Of a DNA stretch of 64,000 bases, positions 38,114-47,480 are shown piece by piece; the first letter of the stretch is position 1, and each line of letters starts with the position of its first letter. A model generated the notes under the pieces. That model was not told the DNA's origin. It saw only the letters and a list, made by a program, of their open reading frames with translations, and searched no databases. Source of the DNA: Roseovarius sp. 217 (lineage in GTDB: Bacteria; Pseudomonadota; Alphaproteobacteria; Rhodobacterales; Rhodobacteraceae); contig NZ_CH902584.1 of the NCBI RefSeq assembly GCF_000152845.1, positions 1,662,886 to 1,726,885 of the forward strand. Reading direction: 5' to 3'. Both the position numbers and the translations under genes were made by a program.

Positions 38114-38301
38114 TGGGACGTGCCGAGGCGGAGCGGTGGGATCCAAGCGGCGGGCCGGGGCAAGACGCGGAGGCTGAGACTTACTGCCCAAGCGGATTGC
38201 CGGGGCAAGAAGCTGTGGAAGCCGTGGCGGAGAGCCGAGGGAATAGGCTAAGGCTGGCAGCCAAGGGAAACGGCGCAGCCAAGTGGGAGGGCGTGACATG
38301 A
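38110..38301 (+). CDS. short repeat-containing hypothetical ORF
   Basis: A 63-codon frame that begins by ATGA overlap with the NIPSNAP gene and ends in overlap with the next start. It encodes two similar segments, PSGGPGQDAEAE and PSGLPGQEAVEA, from a DNA direct repeat around CCAAGCGG/GCCGGGGCAAGA. The composition is low-complexity. It may be a real coupled leader-type peptide or just noncoding sequence; no family. Confidence 0.35.
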   Translation: MMGRAEAERWDPSGGPGQDAEAETYCPSGLPGQEAVEAVAESRGNRLRLAAKGNGAAKWEGVT

Positions 38302-38645
38302 TCGCGGTAATATTCGAGGTGATCCCCGGTGAGGGACAGAAGGAGCCGTATTTGGAGATGGCGGCGAAGATGCGACCGCTGGCCGAGGCGATCCCCGGCT
38401 TTATCAGCGTCGAGCGGTTTGAGAGTTTGACCCAACCCGGCAAGCTCTTGTCTCTGTCGTTCTGGGAGGATGAGGCGGCGGTGATCCGGTGGCGGCAGTT
38501 GGCGGCGCATCGCGGGGCGCAGAAGGCGGGGCGCGAGGTGATGTTTGACGACTACCGGCTGCGCGTGGTCAGCGTGATCCGGGATTACGGCATGCATGAG
38601 CGGGACGAGGCGCCCGAGGACAGCCGCGCGGCACATGGGGGCTGA
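38298..38645 (+). CDS. antibiotic biosynthesis monooxygenase (ABM) domain protein
   Basis: A 115-residue dimeric ferredoxin-like protein of the ABM family (VIFEVIPGEGQKEPYLEMAAKMRPLAEAIPGFISVERFES, shown in pieces here as GFISVERFES and LLSLSFWEDEAAV). Such proteins are cofactor-free quinone or haem oxygenases, or have unknown roles. ATG at 38298 has GGGAGGG upstream. Grouped with NIPSNAP and the ArsR regulator. Confidence 0.8.
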   Translation: MIAVIFEVIPGEGQKEPYLEMAAKMRPLAEAIPGFISVERFESLTQPGKLLSLSFWEDEAAVIRWRQLAAHRGAQKAGREVMFDDYRLRVVSVIRDYGMHERDEAPEDSRAAHGG

Positions 38646-38710
38646 GGCCGTTGACGCAGCGGAGGATGAGGGGCGGCAGATGGCTAAGGGCTAAGGGTTA
38701 AGGCCAGAGG

Positions 38711-38815
38711 AGGACCACGGCGGCAGAGGATGAAGGACAGACGAGGACCACGGCGGCGGCGGGCGGCGGATAGAGAAGGCGCATAGGCGGCGGGCGGCGG
38801 ATAGGGAAGGCGCAT
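38711..38815 (+). repeat. two nested short tandem repeats
   Basis: AGGACCACGGCGGC starts at 38711 and again at 38744 (33-base period). A 30-base unit at 38755-38784 recurs at 38786-38815 with one mismatch (31-base period). The surrounding 38646-38927 is purine-rich, GGCGG-rich and holds no gene. Not a CRISPR: only two copies, no spacers. Confidence 0.75.
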
Positions 38816-38927
38816 GGGCGACGGTGGCAGGGCTGAGCGCAGCTGACACAATCTTCGCCAAGCTGTGATTTGAATGTGGGAATTTATGCCGTTAGCCAGA
38901 AGCTGTTTGGAACGGGGATAGGTTCAG

Positions 38928-39407
38928 ATGGCATTGCACGAGAAAATCAGTCTGTCGCCGCAGGACAAGCTGGATGCGCTGGCGGTCTTGGTGTTGCGGA
39001 TGGGGTTGGCATGGTTCATCTTCCTGTGGGCGGCGCATAAGATCATCACGCCGGGGCAATATCAGAGCCTCGCGCGCAATTTCGATGGGATCGAGGTGAG
39101 CCTGACCCAAGTCTATCTGGCGGGGGGCGCGCAGATTGTGCTCTGCGGCCTGGTGGTGCTTGGGGTCTTGCGGTATTTTTCCTACGGCGGCCTGCTGATT
39201 ATGCATTTCTTTACCGTGACGCGGCGCTGGGAGGGGTTCTTTGACCCTTTCGCGGTCAATGCCCAAGGGTTTCCGATCAATCGCAATCAGGTGATTGATC
39301 TGGCGGTTCTGGCGGCGTTCATCGCCCTTGTGCTGCTCATTCGGCGGGATCATTTCAGCGTCGGTGGCTGGCTGGCGCGGCACGACCGGGCGCGGTGGTG
39401 GATGTAG
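38928..39407 (+). CDS. DoxX-like membrane protein
   Basis: A 159-residue protein with four hydrophobic segments (about residues 18-40, 62-82, 86-98, 122-139) in DoxX-like arrangement, including LRMGLAWFIFLWAAHKI at the start. DoxX-family proteins are linked to redox or quinone-associated membrane functions; the exact role is unknown. GGGGATAGG precedes the ATG. Confidence 0.7.
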   Translation: MALHEKISLSPQDKLDALAVLVLRMGLAWFIFLWAAHKIITPGQYQSLARNFDGIEVSLTQVYLAGGAQIVLCGLVVLGVLRYFSYGGLLIMHFFTVTRRWEGFFDPFAVNAQGFPINRNQVIDLAVLAAFIALVLLIRRDHFSVGGWLARHDRARWWM

Positions 39408-39475
39408 CGATTGGCACTGGCGCGGGCTGGGCGGGCTGCCTAAAAGGGGCAGGACCACATCTGAAAGGACATCCC

Positions 39476-39826
39476 ATGAGTGAGATTACCCGTCTTCATA
39501 CCGGCCCCCGCATGAGCCAAGCGGTTGTGCATAACGGCATCGTCTATCTGGCGGGGCAGGTTGGCAAGCCCGGTGACACCGTGACCGAGCAGACCAAAAG
39601 CTGTCTGGCGCAGGTCGATGCGCTGTTGGCCGAGACCGGAAGCGACAAGACGCGCATTCTGCAAACCTTCGTCTGGTTGGCGGATATGACGGATTTTGCC
39701 GAGATGAACGCGGTTTGGGATGCCTGGGTGCCGCAGGGGCACACGCCTGCGCGCGCGGCGGGGGAAGCCAAGCTGGCGACGCCGGATTATCTGGTCGAGT
39801 TCATCGTGACAGCGGCGCAAAAGTAA
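39476..39826 (+). CDS. RidA-family protein
   Basis: A 116-residue RidA/YjgF-family protein. RidA members hydrolyse reactive enamine/imine intermediates. Visible: YLAGQVG near residue 24 and PARAAGEAKLATPDYLVEF with the substrate-carboxylate Arg. ATG at 39476 has AAAGGA upstream; the frame is open upstream but starts inside the DoxX gene. Ended by a strong terminator. Confidence 0.88.
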   Translation: MSEITRLHTGPRMSQAVVHNGIVYLAGQVGKPGDTVTEQTKSCLAQVDALLAETGSDKTRILQTFVWLADMTDFAEMNAVWDAWVPQGHTPARAAGEAKLATPDYLVEFIVTAAQK

Positions 39827-39854
39827 AGCCAAGCTTTGACGCTCGCATGTGAGG

Positions 39855-39884
39855 CCGCCCCGGTGCAGAACCGGGGCGGTTTTT
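39855..39884 (+). terminator. rho-independent terminator after ridA-like gene
   Basis: CCGCCCCGG (39855-39863) and CCGGGGCGG (39871-39879) pair around a seven-base loop with a TTTTT run. It separates the convergent RidA and SDR genes. Confidence 0.9.
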
Positions 39885-39903
39885 CATTGCGTCCTGTGGT
39901 GAC

Positions 39904-40662
39904 TCAGCCGCGCAGGGCGGGCAGGCCGATGCCCGTGGCCTCGAACCCGCCATCGACGGCGATGATCTGACCGGTGACATAGCTGGAGGCCGGAGAGCAG
40001 AGGAAGGTGATGACCGATGCGATTTCATCCTCGCTGCCATAGCGGTTGAGGGGGATCGCGTCATGGTAGGCGGCGACGATGTCGGGGGTATGCACGGCCA
40101 TGGCAAGTTTGGTCGCCACCGGGCCGGGACAGACGCAATTGGCGCGCACGCCGAATTCGCCCAATTCCGCCGCCTGTTGCAGGGTCAGGTGTTTGACGGC
40201 GGCCTTGGAGGTGCCGTAGGCCACGCGCAGGGTCGAGGCGCGCAGGCCCGAGATCGACGCGATGTTGACGATGGCCCCGCGTGCGGCACAGAGCGCCGGG
40301 CGCAGCGCCTGGGACATCAGAAACACGCCGTCGAGATTGGTGTCCATCACGCGGCGCCAGCGGGTGAAATCGGTTTCTGCCAAGGGGCCGAAATCGGCCA
40401 CGCCGGCATTGTTGACAAGCGCGTTGATGCTGGGGGCGGTGGCGGTCACATGGGTGGCCATGCGGTCTACCTGATCCGGCTGCGAGACATCGCAGAGCAC
40501 CGGGTCAACGCCGGTGAGCGCGCCTGCGGCCTCTTGCAGGGCTGGCGCGTCGCGGTCGATCATCACCACGCGCCAGCCTTGGGCCAGAAATTGCCGGGTG
40601 GTGGCCAGGCCGATGCCGCGCGCGGCGCCGGTGACAACGGCGGTTTTTGGGGTATCGCTCAT
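39904..40662 (-). CDS. short-chain dehydrogenase/reductase
   Basis: A 252-residue classical SDR: TGAARGIG (dinucleotide binding), NNAG, IASISG (catalytic Ser) and YGTSK (catalytic Tyr/Lys), and a C-terminus ending in VDGGFEATG. Substrate cannot be inferred. ATG at 40662 has AAGGA 11 bases upstream; the open frame before it overlaps ugd. It follows ugd by 7 bases, so probably one transcript. Confidence 0.88.
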   Translation of the reverse strand: MSDTPKTAVVTGAARGIGLATTRQFLAQGWRVVMIDRDAPALQEAAGALTGVDPVLCDVSQPDQVDRMATHVTATAPSINALVNNAGVADFGPLAETDFTRWRRVMDTNLDGVFLMSQALRPALCAARGAIVNIASISGLRASTLRVAYGTSKAAVKHLTLQQAAELGEFGVRANCVCPGPVATKLAMAVHTPDIVAAYHDAIPLNRYGSEDEIASVITFLCSPASSYVTGQIIAVDGGFEATGIGLPALRG

Positions 40663-40669
40663 GGAATGT

Positions 40670-42010
40670 TCAGTCCTTCTGGGGGAGCGCGTCGTGGCGG
40701 TAGGGGGTCCGCCCGACGCTGTCATAGGCGATGAAGCCCGCGCGTTTGACATCCTTGACCGAATAGATGTTGCGCAGGTCAGCCATGCGGGGGCTGGTCA
40801 TCTTGCGGGCCAGACGTTTGAGATCGAGGGCGCGGAATTCGTTCCATTCGGTGAGGATGACCAGAAGATCCGCCTTGTTGGCGCATTTGTAGGGGTCGTC
40901 CTGCCAGACAACGCCGGGCAAGAGCGCCTCGCCTTCGCGCTGGCCCTGGGGGTCGGTGACGCGGACGCGTGCGCCGCCGCCGACAAGGGCGGGAATGATG
41001 GTGAGGGCGGGGGCATCGCGCATGTCGTCGGTATTGGGTTTGAAGGTGACGCCCAGCACTGCGATGGTCTTGCCGTTGAAGGAGCCGTCGCAGAGATCAA
41101 GCAGCTTGTCGATCATGCGGCGCTTCATTTCCTCGTTCACGGTGATGACCTTTTCGGTGATCTGCATCGGCAGGCCGTGATCCTGACCGATGCGGGCAAG
41201 CGCCCGCGTGTCCTTGGGAAAGCAGGAGCCGCCATAGCCGGGGCCCGCGTGCAGGAATTTGTTGCCGATGCGGCCATCGAGGCCGATGCCGTGGCTGACC
41301 TGTTTCACATCCGCGCCGGTGCGTTCGCAGAGCGCCGCGATTTCGTTGATGAAGGTGATCTTGGTCGCGAGAAAGGCGTTGGCGGCGTATTTGATCATCT
41401 CGGCGGATTCGAGATCGGTGGTGACGATGGGAAAGTCGCGCAGGTAGAGGGGGCGGTAAATCTCGGCCATGACATCAGCGGCACGTTCGGTCTGGACGCC
41501 CACGACCACGCGGTCGGGTTTCATGAAATCGTCGAGGGCGGCCCCTTCGCGGAGGAATTCGGGGTTGGAGGCGACATCGAAGTCGAGGGCCGGGTTGGCC
41601 TTGTTGACCACCTTCTTGACGGCGCGGTTGGTGCCGACGGGGACGGTGGATTTGGTGACGATGACCACGTAATCCGATGCGGCGTGGGCGATTTCTTCGG
41701 CTGCGGCCATGACAAAGCTGAGGTCGGCGTGCCCGTCGCCGCGCCGGGTGGGGGTGCCCACGGCGATGAAGACGGCCTCGGCCCCGTCGATGGCCTCGGC
41801 CAGATCCGTGGTGAAGCGGAGGCGACCGGCCTCGACATTCTTGGCCATCAGGGCATCCAGACCCGGCTCGAAGATTGGCACCTCGCCGCGCAGGAGCATC
41901 GCGATCTTGTCAGGGTTCTTGTCGACGCAGGTCACGTCATGGCCGAAATCGGAAAAACAGACCCCCGAGACAAGGCCAACGTAGCCCGTTCCGATCATCG
42001 CAATTTTCAT
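40670..42010 (-). CDS. UDP-glucose 6-dehydrogenase
   Basis: A 446-residue NAD-dependent enzyme making UDP-glucuronate for polysaccharides. Visible: GTGYVGLVSG at the N-terminus, AVGTPTRRGDGHADLS, KSTVPVGTN, SNPEFLREG, and the catalytic Cys in GYGGSCFPKD. ATG at 42010 has AAGGGAA upstream. It diverges from glmM, another sugar-nucleotide pathway gene. Confidence 0.95.
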   Translation of the reverse strand: MKIAMIGTGYVGLVSGVCFSDFGHDVTCVDKNPDKIAMLLRGEVPIFEPGLDALMAKNVEAGRLRFTTDLAEAIDGAEAVFIAVGTPTRRGDGHADLSFVMAAAEEIAHAASDYVVIVTKSTVPVGTNRAVKKVVNKANPALDFDVASNPEFLREGAALDDFMKPDRVVVGVQTERAADVMAEIYRPLYLRDFPIVTTDLESAEMIKYAANAFLATKITFINEIAALCERTGADVKQVSHGIGLDGRIGNKFLHAGPGYGGSCFPKDTRALARIGQDHGLPMQITEKVITVNEEMKRRMIDKLLDLCDGSFNGKTIAVLGVTFKPNTDDMRDAPALTIIPALVGGGARVRVTDPQGQREGEALLPGVVWQDDPYKCANKADLLVILTEWNEFRALDLKRLARKMTSPRMADLRNIYSVKDVKRAGFIAYDSVGRTPYRHDALPQKD

Positions 42011-42144
42011 GTTACATTCCCTTTGACGCAAGACCTCTGCGTTTGACTGTATTGGGGGTCGAATCGGGTGTGTCAACGCGTTGCAGGGTCCTGTAGGGGA
42101 AAACAGGTCAAGCCTGTGGCGTTGAGTGGATAAGGAGAGACACG

Positions 42145-43485
42145 ATGGGGGCAAAGCTGTTTGGGACCGATGGGGTCCGGGGGCAGGCGAATAGCTGGCC
42201 GATGACGGCGGATGTGGCGCTGCAACTGGGGGCGGCGGCGGGGCGGTATTTCCGTCGCGACAAGCAGGAGCATCGCGTGGTGATCGGCAAGGACACGCGC
42301 CGGTCGGGCTATATGATCGAATATGCGCTGACAGCCGGATTCACCTCGACGGGGATGAACGTGTTTCTGCTGGGGCCGGTGCCGACGCCCGCGATTGGCT
42401 ATCTGACCCACTCTTTGCGGGCCGATGTTGGGGTGATGATCTCGGCCAGCCATAATCCGGCCTCTGACAACGGGATCAAGCTATTTGGGCCGGATGGCTA
42501 CAAGCTGAGTGATGAGGTGGAGGCGGGAATCGCGCAGTTGCTGGATGAGGGCGCGCGCCTCGCGTCGCCGGAGAACATCGGTCGGGCCAAGCGGATCGAT
42601 GATGCGCGCGGGCGCTATGTGGAATATGCCAAGACCACCTTTCCGCATCGGCGGCGGCTGGAGGGGCTGAGGATTGTGCTCGATTGCGCCAATGGCGCGG
42701 CCTATCGCACCGCGCCGGAAGTGTTGTGGGAGTTGGGCGCTGAGGTGATCACCATGGGGGTGGAGCCGGACGGGTTCAACATCAACCTCGATTGCGGATC
42801 GACGAAGCCTCAGGCCGCCGCCCGCAAGGTGCTGGAGACGCGGGCCGATCTGGGAATTTGTCTGGATGGCGATGCCGACCGGGTCGTGTTGATCGACGAG
42901 GAGGGCAAGATTGCGGATGGCGATCAGTTCATGGCGTTGATTGCGACGCGCTGGGCACGTGAGGGTCGGCTGGCGGGCAATACGCTGGTGGCGACGGTGA
43001 TGTCCAATCTGGGGCTGGAGCGGCATCTGGAGGCGCAGGGGATTAACCTCAGGCGCACGGCGGTAGGGGATCGCTATGTGGTCGAGGCGATGCGCGCCGG
43101 CGGGCACAATCTGGGCGGAGAGCAGTCGGGCCATATCGTGATGACCGATTATGCCACCACCGGCGATGGGTTGATCGGGGCGTTGCAGTTTCTGGCGGCG
43201 ATGGTCGAGACGGGTGAAAAGGCCAGTGGTCTGGCGCAGGTCTTCGAGCCGGTGCCGCAGAAGTTGATCAATGTGCGCTTTGCCAAGGGCAAAGACCCGA
43301 TGGCGTCCGATGCGGTGCAGAGCGCCATGGCGGCGGCGGAAAAGCTGTTGGGCGGCGATGGGCGGCTGTTGGTGCGGCCCTCGGGCACGGAGCCGTTGAT
43401 CCGGGTGATGGCGGAGGCGCTCAATCCGGCGGTTCTGGATCAGGTGATGGATGCGGTGGTGGGCGCGGTGCGGCAGGAGAGTTGA
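42145..43485 (+). CDS. glmM: phosphoglucosamine mutase
   Basis: Converts glucosamine-6-phosphate to glucosamine-1-phosphate for peptidoglycan and LPS. The 446-residue protein has the phosphoserine loop [17 protein letters not shown], the metal-binding DGDADRVV and [11 protein letters not shown] (phosphate binding) at the C-terminus. AAGGAGA precedes the start. Confidence 0.97.
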   Translation: MGAKLFGTDGVRGQANSWPMTADVALQLGAAAGRYFRRDKQEHRVVIGKDTRRSGYMIEYALTAGFTSTGMNVFLLGPVPTPAIGYLTHSLRADVGVMISASHNPASDNGIKLFGPDGYKLSDEVEAGIAQLLDEGARLASPENIGRAKRIDDARGRYVEYAKTTFPHRRRLEGLRIVLDCANGAAYRTAPEVLWELGAEVITMGVEPDGFNINLDCGSTKPQAAARKVLETRADLGICLDGDADRVVLIDEEGKIADGDQFMALIATRWAREGRLAGNTLVATVMSNLGLERHLEAQGINLRRTAVGDRYVVEAMRAGGHNLGGEQSGHIVMTDYATTGDGLIGALQFLAAMVETGEKASGLAQVFEPVPQKLINVRFAKGKDPMASDAVQSAMAAAEKLLGGDGRLLVRPSGTEPLIRVMAEALNPAVLDQVMDAVVGAVRQES

Positions 43486-43517
43486 GGGGGGAATGCTGGC
43501 CTAGGCCGCATGCACCC

Positions 43518-43551
43518 CCGCGCGGAATCAAGGCGCGTAGCGCCGCCGCGC
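43518..43551. repeat. copy A of a 34-base intergenic repeat
   Basis: Begins CCGCGCGGA and ends CGCCGCCGCGC, with an internal GGCGC/GCGCC hairpin. A second copy (33 bases, one indel and one mismatch) lies at 49236-49268. The rest of 43486-43833 holds a terminator for each flanking gene and no gene. Confidence 0.65.
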
Positions 43552-43585
43552 AGCGGTCATGCTGAAGGCATGCCTCTGGCATGGT

Positions 43586-43609
43586 CCGCCCCCTCGGGCG
43601 GGCGCTTTT
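43586..43609 (+). terminator. candidate glmM terminator
   Basis: CCGCCC-CCTC-GGGCGG hairpin followed after GCGC by TTTT, about 100 bases after glmM. Confidence 0.55.
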
Positions 43610-43756
43610 GCAACGTCGTAGTCTCTTGATAACGCGGAAGTATTTTGCGGATATAAAATGCCAGCCGATAGCGTAGCAGCGCCCACCCGGCGGACGGGCA
43701 CCGCGCGGCTCATCGGTGGTCGATAGATGTCCGGTCATTGATATCCCCCCAAACGC

Positions 43757-43785
43757 AAAACGGCCCCGCCGGATCGGTGGGGCCG
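43757..43785 (-). terminator. rpsA terminator
   Basis: On the minus strand CGGCCCCACC and GGCGGGGCCG pair, followed by TTTT and a G, about 50 bases after the rpsA stop. Confidence 0.85.
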
Positions 43786-43833
43786 CTTCGTATTTGCGAA
43801 CCTGCAACCGGCGTGATGCCGGTTGCGGTCTGT

Positions 43834-45513
43834 TTAGCGGTCGCCCTTGAGGGCTGCGCCGAGGATGTCGCCGAGCGAGGCACCCGAGTCGGAGGAGCCA
43901 TACTGTTCGACGGCTTCTTTCTCTTCGGCGATTTCGCGGGCCTTGATCGAGAGACCCAGACGGCGGGTCTTGGCGTCGACATTGGTCACGCGCACGTCGA
44001 GCTTGTCACCGACCGAGAAACGCTCGGGGCGCTGGTCGGCGCGGTCGCGGCTGAGGTCGGAGCGGCGGATAAAGGACTTCATGCCCTCGTATTCCACTTC
44101 GATGCCACCATCCTCGATTGCGGTCACGGCCACGGTGATCACCGAGCCACGCTTGACGCCACCGACGGCCTCGGAGAACTTGTCGCCGCCCAGAGCCTTG
44201 ATCGAGAGCGAGATACGCTCTTTCTCGATGTCTACTTCGGACACGACGGCGTGAACCATGTCACCCTTTTTGTAGCTCTGGATGGCATCTTCGCCGCGCT
44301 CGTCCCAGCTGAGGTCCGAGAGGTGAACCATGCCGTCGATCTCGCCTTCGAGACCGATGAAGAGACCGAATTCGGTGATGTTCTTGACTTCGCCCTCGAC
44401 CTCGGTGCCCTCGGGGTGTGTTTCTGCAAACACTTCCCACGGGTTGCGCATCGTCTGCTTGAGACCGAGCGACACGCGGCGCTTGGCACCGTCGATTTCC
44501 AGCACCATGACTTCGACTTCCTGAGAGGTCGAGACGATCTTGCCGGGGTGGACGTTTTTCTTGGTCCAGGACATTTCCGAGACGTGAACAAGGCCTTCGA
44601 CGCCCGGCTCCAGCTCTACGAATGCGCCGTAATCGGTGATGTTGGTCACGCGGCCCGTATGGGTCGATTCCAGCGGGTATTTGGCGGCAACCAGATCCCA
44701 CGGATCTTCTTGCAGCTGCTTCATGCCCAGCGAAATGCGGTGGGTGTCTTTGTTGATCTTGATGACCTGCACCTTGACGGTTTCGCCGATTGTCAGGATC
44801 TCGGAGGGGTGGTTGACGCGACGCCATGCCATGTCGGTGACATGCAAGAGGCCGTCCACACCGCCCAGATCAACGAAGGCACCGTATTCGGTGATGTTCT
44901 TGACCACACCGTCAACGGTCTGGCCTTCGGTCAGGTTGCCGATCACCTCGGCGCGCTGTTCGGCGCGCGATTCTTCGAGGATGGCGCGGCGCGACACAAC
45001 GATATTGCCACGACGACGGTCCATCTTAAGGATCTGGAACGGCTGTTTGAGACCCATCAGCGGGCCAGCGTCGCGCACGGGGCGGACATCGACCTGAGAG
45101 CCGGGCAGGAAGGCCACGGCACCGCCGAGATCGACGGTAAAGCCACCTTTGACGCGACCAAAGATCGCGCCATCGACACGCTCTTCGTCGGCATATGCCT
45201 TTTCAAGACGGTCCCATGCCTCTTCGCGGCGGGCCATCTCGCGGCTGATCACGGCTTCGCCACGGGAATTCTCTGCCGAACGCAGGAAAACTTCGACTTC
45301 GTCGCCGACGGAAATGTCGGGGGTCTCGCCGGGATTTGCGAATTCTTTCAGATCAACGCGGCCTTCCATTTTGTAGCCGACGTCGATGATGGCCTGTCCC
45401 GCTTCGATTGCGATGACGCGGCCTTTGACAACAGACCCTTCCTCGGGTGTGTCCATTTCGAAGCTTTCGTTCAGGAGGGCTTCGAATTCCTCCATAGATG
45501 TATGTTGAGCCAT
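43834..45513 (-). CDS. rpsA: 30S ribosomal protein S1
   Basis: A 559-residue S1 with six S1 (OB-fold) repeats, about one per 85 residues (for example GAFVDLGGVDGLLHVTDMAW, then GAFVELEPGVEGLVHVSEMSW). It binds mRNA and aids initiation. Acidic, high-charge sequence as usual. Preceded by a strong promoter and a leader of about 160 bases. Confidence 0.98.
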   Translation of the reverse strand: MAQHTSMEEFEALLNESFEMDTPEEGSVVKGRVIAIEAGQAIIDVGYKMEGRVDLKEFANPGETPDISVGDEVEVFLRSAENSRGEAVISREMARREEAWDRLEKAYADEERVDGAIFGRVKGGFTVDLGGAVAFLPGSQVDVRPVRDAGPLMGLKQPFQILKMDRRRGNIVVSRRAILEESRAEQRAEVIGNLTEGQTVDGVVKNITEYGAFVDLGGVDGLLHVTDMAWRRVNHPSEILTIGETVKVQVIKINKDTHRISLGMKQLQEDPWDLVAAKYPLESTHTGRVTNITDYGAFVELEPGVEGLVHVSEMSWTKKNVHPGKIVSTSQEVEVMVLEIDGAKRRVSLGLKQTMRNPWEVFAETHPEGTEVEGEVKNITEFGLFIGLEGEIDGMVHLSDLSWDERGEDAIQSYKKGDMVHAVVSEVDIEKERISLSIKALGGDKFSEAVGGVKRGSVITVAVTAIEDGGIEVEYEGMKSFIRRSDLSRDRADQRPERFSVGDKLDVRVTNVDAKTRRLGLSIKAREIAEEKEAVEQYGSSDSGASLGDILGAALKGDR

Positions 45514-45679
45514 GTGGTCTCTGGTTTCCTTTTAACGGTTTTCTGGCCGCGCGGTTGTCTCCGCCGGTCTTTGCGGGTTTCATTGGTCGGGCGGGTCACA
45601 AAACAAAGAGGGCCGGTGGTCCCGACCCTGCTCGATCTCTTGTGTCCTGTGGCCTTATTCGCCTTTGGTGACAGGCGCG

Positions 45680-45708
45680 CGTATACAGCGGCTTGGTGGG
45701 ATAATCAA
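45680..45708 (-). promoter_or_regulatory. rpsA promoter
   Basis: On the minus strand TTGATT and TATACG with 17-base spacing, pointing to rpsA. The predicted start near 45673 gives a leader of about 160 bases, suitable for autoregulation by S1. Confidence 0.7.
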
Positions 45709-45753
45709 GCCTGTGAGGATGGAATTTGGCGTGATCCAGCCCCTTGAGCGGGC

Positions 45754-46203
45754 CTATTGGCAGGAGTCGCGCGACAGTTCACCGTCGGGCATCACGGTAT
45801 TGCAGAGAATCGCCCCGTCAAAGCGGGCATCGGTGATGTCGGCATCCTTGAGCCGCGCCCCCGACAGATCTGCGCCGCGGAAATCGGCCCCGCGCAGGGA
45901 CGCCCCGACAAAGGTGGTCGCCTTGAGCGAGGCGTTGCGGAAATTGACGCGGTCGGCGCGGGCGTCGTCCAACTGGGCCAAAAAGAGGTTGCTGGTGGAA
46001 AAGTCTCCGTCCTCCAGTATCGCTCCGGTGAGGTTGGCACCGACCAAGGCCTGATCCGCAAACCCCGCCTTTGACAGATCGCACCCCGGGCAGGAGCCGG
46101 TCTCGCTGAGTTCAGTTGAGTCGCTGAGAGTGGGGCTGGCGAGGGCCATGAGGCAGGCGGCGAGGGCCATGAGGCAGGCGGCGAGGGCAAGGGGGCGGGT
46201 CAT
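45754..46203 (-). CDS. secreted pentapeptide-repeat protein
   Basis: A 149-residue exported protein. The signal peptide contains a duplicated block (ACLMALAACLMALA), from a perfect 21-base tandem duplication in the DNA. After a CPGC pair, residues about 50-130 consist of pentapeptide repeats of the A(D/N)LxG type (ADFRGADLSGARLKDADI), forming a right-handed quadrilateral helix. Role unknown. ATG at 46203 has AAAGGA upstream. Confidence 0.85.
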   Translation of the reverse strand: MTRPLALAACLMALAACLMALASPTLSDSTELSETGSCPGCDLSKAGFADQALVGANLTGAILEDGDFSTSNLFLAQLDDARADRVNFRNASLKATTFVGASLRGADFRGADLSGARLKDADITDARFDGAILCNTVMPDGELSRDSCQ

Positions 46204-46267
46204 GGCAAAGTCCTTTGCAGCTTGCGGCAAGCGGTCCGGGGGCAGGGTTGCCCCCGGTTGTCGCAGT

Positions 46268-46657
46268 TTATTGAACGGCCGTGTCCTGCGCCTGAACGCG
46301 CTCGACGATCCGTTTGTTGAGGGCCTGATCCGTGCTCGCGGCCTGCGCAATCTCGAGATAGCTGTCCATTGTCAGCCCTTCGGTGCCCTCGATCACTTCG
46401 GTGATCTCGGTGTTGGCCTCTTCGACGATGGCGGCCTTTTGATCCTCGGTTTCCGCGCTTTGCACGAGAGGTGTGTATTTCTCGCGCACGCTTGCCACTT
46501 CGATCAGGGCGCTGGTGAAGGCGTCAAGCTCTTGGTCGGAATAGTCCCCGGCCTCTTGCGCCGCAGCGCTCTGGGCGGTGAAGGCGGCCATGGGGGCCGC
46601 TGCGAGCGCCAAGGCGATGGCGGTGGTGGATGCGGTCAGTGTCTTGCGGAAGGACAT
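46268..46657 (-). CDS. DUF4168 periplasmic protein
   Basis: A 129-residue exported protein with a signal peptide (ALALAAAPMAAF, cleavage near SAAAQEA) and a helical DUF4168 domain (FTSALIEVASVREKY, LTMDSYLEIAQAA). AGGAGG precedes the ATG at 46657. Function unknown. The pentapeptide gene follows downstream. Confidence 0.82.
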   Translation of the reverse strand: MSFRKTLTASTTAIALALAAAPMAAFTAQSAAAQEAGDYSDQELDAFTSALIEVASVREKYTPLVQSAETEDQKAAIVEEANTEITEVIEGTEGLTMDSYLEIAQAASTDQALNKRIVERVQAQDTAVQ

Positions 46658-46773
46658 GGTGCCTCCTTTCGGCTCTGGTTTGCGGTTGGCAACAGGCGGG
46701 CCTGTTGCCAACAAACGTAAGAGCCATGCCGGGGCATGCAACCGGATGGGCGGCATCCTGCCAGTTGCGAGGG

Positions 46774-47382
46774 TCAGCGCAGTGCGGCGACGACGATCGC
46801 GATGGCGCGTTTGGTGGCCTCTTCGATGCTCATCTCGGAGGTGTCGAGCAGCACCGCATCGTCTGCGGGTTTGAGGGGGGCGGTGGCGCGGGCGCTGTCG
46901 CGGGCGTCGCGTTGTTGCAGGTCTTGGGCGACCTCATCCAGCGTGACGTTGTGGCCCTTTTGCGTCAGTTCGAGATGTCGGCGGCGGGCGCGTTCCGTGT
47001 CGGAGGCGGTGACGTAGAGTTTGACCTCGGCGTCGGGGCAGATGACGGTGCCGATGTCGCGCCCGTCGAGCACGGCCCCGCCCGCGCGCCGGGCAAAGGC
47101 GCGCTGAAAGTCGAGGAGTGCCTGGCGCACTTCGGGGATGGCGGCCACGCGGCTGGCGGCCTGACTGACGTCGGGGGTGCGCAGATCATCGGCGTCGAGA
47201 TCCTCGGCGCGCAGGGATCGCGCGGCCTCGACCGGGTCCAGCCCGGAGAGCATGCGCCGTCCGGTGGCGCGGTAGAGCAGGCCGGTGTCGAGATGGGCAA
47301 AGCCGAAATGGCCGCTGAGTGCGCGTCCAATGGTGCCCTTGCCCGCCGCTGCGGGTCCGTCAATTGCGATGGTGAACGCCAT
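46774..47382 (-). CDS. cmk: cytidylate kinase
   Basis: A 202-residue CMP/dCMP kinase. P-loop [11 protein letters not shown] at the N-terminus, [12 protein letters not shown], and [16 protein letters not shown] in the middle. In relatives cmk is next to rpsA; here two small exported proteins lie between them. Confidence 0.95.
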   Translation of the reverse strand: MAFTIAIDGPAAAGKGTIGRALSGHFGFAHLDTGLLYRATGRRMLSGLDPVEAARSLRAEDLDADDLRTPDVSQAASRVAAIPEVRQALLDFQRAFARRAGGAVLDGRDIGTVICPDAEVKLYVTASDTERARRRHLELTQKGHNVTLDEVAQDLQQRDARDSARATAPLKPADDAVLLDTSEMSIEEATKRAIAIVVAALR

Positions 47383-47480
47383 GGGCTGCCCTTTCGTGAT
47401 CGGACCCTCTGACTAGCCGATTGGGGCGGCGGTCTCAAGCGCCGCTTGACTGGAGGTCGGGGTCAAGGCATCACGCCTGC

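Noticed and set aside
38711..38815. CRISPR-like repeats
   Set aside because: Only two copies per unit, directly adjacent, no spacers and no cas genes.
40514..42046. 510-codon plus-strand frame opposite UDP-glucose dehydrogenase
   Set aside because: Shadow of a strongly supported gene; composition is the reverse of the dehydrogenase codons.
43738..45747. 669-codon plus-strand frame opposite rpsA
   Set aside because: The minus strand encodes S1 with clear repeats; the plus frame is a mirror effect of GC-rich codon bias and has no family features.
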